Below, piece after piece: positions 35,337-38,423 of a DNA stretch of 38,423 bases. The first letter of the stretch is position 1. Every line of letters starts with the position of its first letter. The stretch covers positions 1 to 38,423 of IMG/VR virus record IMGVR_UViG_3300046674_000251, one strand, 5' to 3'. Source of the DNA: a virus. The position numbers and the translations under genes were made by a program. Below the pieces are notes generated by a model. It worked only from the letters and a program-made list of their open reading frames with translations. It did not search any database and was not told the origin of the DNA.

Positions 35337-35547
35337 CCGGATCCTTTGTCTCTAGGACTCGGTACCGCTTGAGGCGCATAGCCTCGGGCAGCGCACAGGC
35401 GGCACACTCACAGGTATAGGGGTGCCAGTACATCTCTGCCAGGCCCCAGGTCTCTGGCATAGAGCGCTGATCGTCCGGGAGCAGTGGCAGCGGTGGAAGC
35501 TGCCGCCACCGGCTGATACTCGAGTGTTGCGTGCCGGGCCGTCCCAT
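35233..35547 (-). CDS. small Cys-containing hypothetical protein
   Basis: A 104-residue protein on the - strand. Its ATG (35547-35545) overlaps the TAA of the upstream leftward gene by one base (TAATG), a sign of coupled translation. It contains HPYTCECAACALPEA, a C-x-C-x-x-C cluster that could bind metal, and a Pro/Leu-rich C-terminus. The last third is antisense to the end of the + strand gene at 35052-35336, so it may be truncated or partly non-functional there. No family is recognised. Confidence 0.5.
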   Translation of the reverse strand: MGRPGTQHSSISRWRQLPPLPLLPDDQRSMPETWGLAEMYWHPYTCECAACALPEAMRLKRYRVLETKDPAIPASKPVPALPHLPADLLQAVERAAKSSRDLSP

Positions 35548-36080
35548 TACGGGTTCAGGACTCCCTCATTGTATTCCAGGTACAGAGTGATCGTCATGGG
35601 CCGGTGCCGGCGGATGTAGTAGCCGCTCTTCACCTTGTAGGCGCGGGGCACCTTGCGGCCGCCGATGTACGTCTGGTACGGCTTGCCGAAGTAGTGACGC
35701 AGACACTGGTTGATCTTGCGAAGGTCTGGGCTGGCGGTACCGCCCTGCTCCAGGAGCTCCTTGACCAGGATCCCGGTCGCCCACTCGTAGACCATGACGG
35801 CGCTGATCCGGTGCCCGTGTGACGGGCTGAGATTGCGCAGGAACTTGCGTGTCTCCCGCTCCCACTGCACGAGCTGAGGGTTCTCGCGCACGACGTACTT
35901 ATCCTTCGTGAAGGGCATCCGGCCCCGATCTTCATCGGGAAGTACAAGCTGGTTGATACGGGTTGACGCCGTGGCGGGGCCAGCTATGCTGGGCACGCCC
36001 GAGGTAGGTGCATTCTTATCAAACTTACCCTTGAGAAATTCCTCTACCTCAGAAATTCCATTGTCACTTATAGTTCCCAT
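35547..36080 (-). CDS. hypothetical protein
   Basis: A 177-residue - strand protein. The ATG at 36080 is preceded (- strand) by AGGAGG about 12 bases away and by AGGGG closer in. Residues 1-50 are polar and perhaps flexible. The rest is a compact mixed fold with QLVQWERETRKFLRNLSPSHGH and a basic C-terminus (YYIRRHRPMTITLYLEY). No family is recognised. The position after a terminator and a candidate promoter suggests its own transcription unit with the 35233 gene. Confidence 0.65.
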   Translation of the reverse strand: MGTISDNGISEVEEFLKGKFDKNAPTSGVPSIAGPATASTRINQLVLPDEDRGRMPFTKDKYVVRENPQLVQWERETRKFLRNLSPSHGHRISAVMVYEWATGILVKELLEQGGTASPDLRKINQCLRHYFGKPYQTYIGGRKVPRAYKVKSGYYIRRHRPMTITLYLEYNEGVLNP

Positions 36081-36086
36081 CCCCTA

Positions 36087-36105
36087 ATTATACCTCCTAT
36101 ACAGT
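36087..36105 (-). promoter_or_regulatory. possible leftward promoter element
   Basis: On the - strand, TGTATAGGAGGTATAAT lies between the terminator and the ATG at 36080. It contains TATAAT (36092-36087) and shares AGGTATAAT with the loop at 30714-30722. No good -35 was found. If used as a -10, the transcript would start close to the ATG, nearly leaderless. The AGGAGG inside it could instead be the ribosome binding site. Confidence 0.35.
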
Positions 36106-36124
36106 CCTATTCCTGGTAAAAAAT

Positions 36125-36156
36125 AAGGGGAACAGTCCGAGTGGACTGTTCCCCTT
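36125..36156 (-). terminator. intrinsic terminator for the primase-helicase operon
   Basis: A perfect 14-bp stem, AAGGGGAACAGTCC (36125-36138) and GGACTGTTCCCCTT (36143-36156), with a 4-base loop. On the - strand it is followed by TTATTTTTT, a good U-run. It lies 9 bases after the stop of the prim-pol gene, so it ends leftward replication transcripts. A + strand U-run is weak (TTCTC). A further copy of ACAGTCC at 36101-36107 could allow alternative pairing. Confidence 0.9.
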
Positions 36157-36164
36157 CTCACGCG

Positions 36165-37037
36165 CTATGGCGCGTCGTACCTTCCGATGTTGCGAACGAT
36201 ACGGTCAGTCTCGTCCGTCGACAGTCCCAGGTCATCTGCCCTGGCGGTCAGGTGTCCTTCCCAGCCCGGCACGCCGGCGGCCTTGAGCTTGTGTCCGATG
36301 GCGAACAGGCTCGTGTTCCGCTTTCCAGCGGGGATCGGCTTGGCGAGTTCGTCCAAGAGTTCTGCGTGCATGATGAGGATCTCCGTTTCGTCGAGTGTAT
36401 CTAGTTTCATTGCTTGCGCCGTGAAGATGGCGCGTCGTGCCTTGCGCTCAATGAGCTTGTCCAGGAACCAGTCCGGGATCTCTGCGATCTCCCGCTCGTT
36501 CCATCGCTGACTCGGGTAGTGGTAGACGCACCCCACTGCCCGGATGTCCACGCCGGTGACGATGCCGATAGCGTCGGCCAGGAGGCCGAAGCCTTCGTCC
36601 TCTGTCCACGGCTCTTGTACTGCGTAGAACAGGTGGTACCCGTTCCCGCTCTTACTCGTCTCAGCCAGCGTCAGGGGCAAGGCCCCCAAGCTGCCTGCAT
36701 GCTCCAGCCCTCCATTCTTGCCGTCGATATCGACGCACAAGAGCCGAGTGCTGCGCATCACGAGTGCGGCTGCGTGCGTGCCCTTCTCGTACCCGTACTC
36801 CGTGCGCCGCGGCAGGAACTCGCCTCGCGCGTACCGGGCCATGAAGCCCTCGTCGCTGCCCTGTGGAGGCGTGAGCCCCCAGCCAGACTGTGTGGATCCG
36901 TTCTCATACGAGCGCACGAGTGCCGGACCCTGCGGCCCCCACAAGGAGGGCTCGTTGATCGCTTGCGGCGCCAGGAGTGCGTCTACAGTGTAGGCGTCAG
37001 TCTCCCACCAGTTCTTCGTCTGGATGTTCAGTCCCAT
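36165..37037 (-). CDS. bifunctional primase-polymerase (prim-pol)
   Basis: A 290-residue protein. ATG at 37037 with AGGGAG upstream. The archaeo-eukaryotic primase core is visible: L-C-V-D103-I-D105-G-K for metal binding, then S-K-S-G-N-G-Y-H135-L-F-Y, the typical prim-pol SGxGxH nucleotide-binding element. The C-terminal third is helical (IPAGKRNTSLFAIGHKLKAAG), as in primase C-terminal domains. It would make primers, and may extend them, for phage DNA synthesis. Its start overlaps the end of the helicase gene by 41 bases, suggesting coupled expression with it. Confidence 0.8.
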   Translation of the reverse strand: MGLNIQTKNWWETDAYTVDALLAPQAINEPSLWGPQGPALVRSYENGSTQSGWGLTPPQGSDEGFMARYARGEFLPRRTEYGYEKGTHAAALVMRSTRLLCVDIDGKNGGLEHAGSLGALPLTLAETSKSGNGYHLFYAVQEPWTEDEGFGLLADAIGIVTGVDIRAVGCVYHYPSQRWNEREIAEIPDWFLDKLIERKARRAIFTAQAMKLDTLDETEILIMHAELLDELAKPIPAGKRNTSLFAIGHKLKAAGVPGWEGHLTARADDLGLSTDETDRIVRNIGRYDAP

Positions 37038-38397
37038 GTGAGTCTCCCTTCATAAGTTCAAGGGCCGCTTGGGTCTCAGGCTTGAGTCCCTTCAGCACCT
37101 TCTGATTCTTCGGCTTCCCGTTGACCCGGGTAGTCTTCCAGCCAATGTCGAAACTCGACTTCAGCAGCAGCAGGAAGTCCCCGTCACTACGGTCTTGCAT
37201 GTTCTGGCTCTCAGCCCAGGGCTTAAAGGATGCCAACAGACTGTCGACGGGATACCCGCCGGCCTCGAGCTTCGCGATCGCACTCGGGTCTGTGGTGAGC
37301 AGGTAGTCCAGGTACTGCAACACAGGGCTCGTGACCCAGACCTGATCCATCTGCAGCTCCAGCGACTTCTCAGTCGGCGTGAGCTTGAGGGCAATGTCCT
37401 TCTCCTCGACGTAGTGGTCGATGAGCAGGGACAGTAGGGCCCCGAGCATCTGCTCACTCGTCATGAGCCTGAAGAACTCCTTGTCCTGCTGGTACACATT
37501 CGGGAACTGGAACCGGACCAGGCGCTTCTGCAGGGCAGAGCTCTTGTCCCGAGCCTTCGGCTCCTGGTTCAGTGCCTCGATAAACAGGGCGTTCGTCTGG
37601 ACAGTCGTCATGCCGTTCTCGTAGAGCATCCGCACAGTGCCGGCCTCGCCGGCGATGAGCGTCTTCTCCATCGAGCTGTCCTTGATGTAGGTCATCTCAC
37701 CGTCGAAGATCACGTTGAGCAGCTTGTCGTTGAGCTCGACACAGGTCGGGCTCCGCTCCGCCATGAGCTGGCGGCTAACGCTGCTGACGTTCTCCTTGCC
37801 GAACAGTCCTGTGAGCATGCTCAGGAGCACACTCTTACCGTTACGTCCTTCTCCGAGGAGCAGGATGTACTTGACGGCGCTGTACCCTGGTGCCAGACAG
37901 GTTGCAAGGTGGTTGAGCAGTGAATCAGCTTCCCGCACGGAACCCCCCAGCCACTCCGTGATGGTGTTGAAGACGAACTGCTTGTCTTCGAGATCCTCAT
38001 TCAACAGTGGCTTCACATAGTTGGGGGTGAACGAGTCGTCGTGCTCGATGAGCTTTCCCCGCTCGTCCAACTGCCGCATCCCCTCCTTCGTCTTCACCAG
38101 GATCCGGCTGATATCCTCTGAGTTGTGGCTTGCCAACTGCCTGACCATGAACTCAAAGCTGCGTAGCTCTCCGTCGTTCGCGAAGAGGATCTTGCTCTTG
38201 ATGTTTGCCAGGCGACGCTTGTCGTCACGACTGAGCGGTACCCAGATGCGCTCCCCGGGCGCTGGCGGCGGCTCAGGGTTCCCCGACTCCCAGTGAACTG
38301 GGATGAAGGTTGTCGCTTCTCGTTGTACCAGATCGTAACTCGTTGCGAGGGTCATCGCAGCGTCGGCCAGCTGTTGCTTGTTTTTCAGATCTGGCAT
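36997..38397 (-). CDS. SF3 helicase (D5/P4-like replicative ATPase)
   Basis: A 466-residue protein if started at the ATG at 38397, which sits 9 bases after GGGGG (38411-38407). The ATG at 38406 would abut that site and add three residues. Walker A G-E-G-R-N-G-K-S lies near residue 188, and Walker B V-I-F-D-G-E-M about 45 residues later. A conserved SF3-like N-terminal domain and a basic C-terminal part follow the pattern of phage/plasmid P4-family primase-helicases, but the primase half is a separate gene here. It would unwind DNA as a hexamer at the replication fork. Confidence 0.85.
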   Translation of the reverse strand: MPDLKNKQQLADAAMTLATSYDLVQREATTFIPVHWESGNPEPPPAPGERIWVPLSRDDKRRLANIKSKILFANDGELRSFEFMVRQLASHNSEDISRILVKTKEGMRQLDERGKLIEHDDSFTPNYVKPLLNEDLEDKQFVFNTITEWLGGSVREADSLLNHLATCLAPGYSAVKYILLLGEGRNGKSVLLSMLTGLFGKENVSSVSRQLMAERSPTCVELNDKLLNVIFDGEMTYIKDSSMEKTLIAGEAGTVRMLYENGMTTVQTNALFIEALNQEPKARDKSSALQKRLVRFQFPNVYQQDKEFFRLMTSEQMLGALLSLLIDHYVEEKDIALKLTPTEKSLELQMDQVWVTSPVLQYLDYLLTTDPSAIAKLEAGGYPVDSLLASFKPWAESQNMQDRSDGDFLLLLKSSFDIGWKTTRVNGKPKNQKVLKGLKPETQAALELMKGDSHGTEHPDEELVGD

Positions 38398-38423
38398 AGA
38401 TATCATCCCCCTTAAGGACTGGG

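Noticed and set aside
1-38423. Integrase, CRISPR array, insertion sequence or tRNA
   Set aside because: None recognised by eye; the visible gene set is consistent with a lytic phage, but the remainder of the genome lies outside the window.

Overview
This GC-rich window reads as the left and central part of a short-tailed (podovirus-like) phage genome. The host is probably an actinobacterium: GC-rich coding sequence, frequent GTG starts, strong AGGAGG-type ribosome binding sites, DUF2746-like lysis neighbourhood. A single roughly 13 kb gene at the left end, followed by portal, capsid and tail genes, resembles what I recall of Microbacterium 'cluster EK' podoviruses. That assignment is from memory, not from a search. 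There is no tape measure, tail tube or sheath gene. There is a T7/P22-type adaptor and nozzle pair, which supports a short tail.

Layout. 1-418 is a non-coding left region with an AT-rich palindromic block and a possible promoter. 419-13807 is a 4462-codon gene for a giant, probably virion-packaged and ejected, protein. It is followed on the + strand by portal (13798), major capsid (15806), a Gly/Pro/His-repeat small protein (17210), three tail fibre/spike proteins (17522-23653), endolysin, a DUF2746-like membrane protein and a holin (23682-25130), two probable internal virion proteins (25158-27513), tail adaptor (27515), tail nozzle (28306), two unknowns, a scaffold-like protein, terminase large subunit (33115) and three small genes, the last possibly the small terminase. 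From 35233 to the right edge the genes lie on the - strand: an SF3-type helicase, a prim-pol primase, a strong terminator, then two small unknown genes that converge on and overlap the end of the late operon.

Main discovery. Residues 786-876 of the giant protein align by eye with the catalytic double-psi beta-barrel (DPBB) of the bacterial RNA polymerase beta-prime subunit. The match includes the NTP-binding RxP element with the same Q and P spacing, the metal-binding DxDGD loop (D832, D834, D836) followed by M and H, and the downstream N-x-L-S-x-x-x-G-x-P element. The protein also has glycine-zipper membrane-like segments upstream. I infer a single-chain, multisubunit-type virion RNA polymerase fused to ejection/pore modules. 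This would be analogous to, but arranged differently from, the crAss-like phage virion RNA polymerase, and unrelated to the T7-like N4 enzyme. I could not find the beta-side lysines by eye, so the second catalytic barrel is unlocated.

Regulation. Perfect hairpins without U-tracts flank the capsid gene pair. A 12-bp hairpin with TATAAT in its loop precedes the 30759 gene. A related AGGTATAAT element lies just before the leftward 36080 gene. These are candidates for phage-specific promoters or RNA-processing sites.
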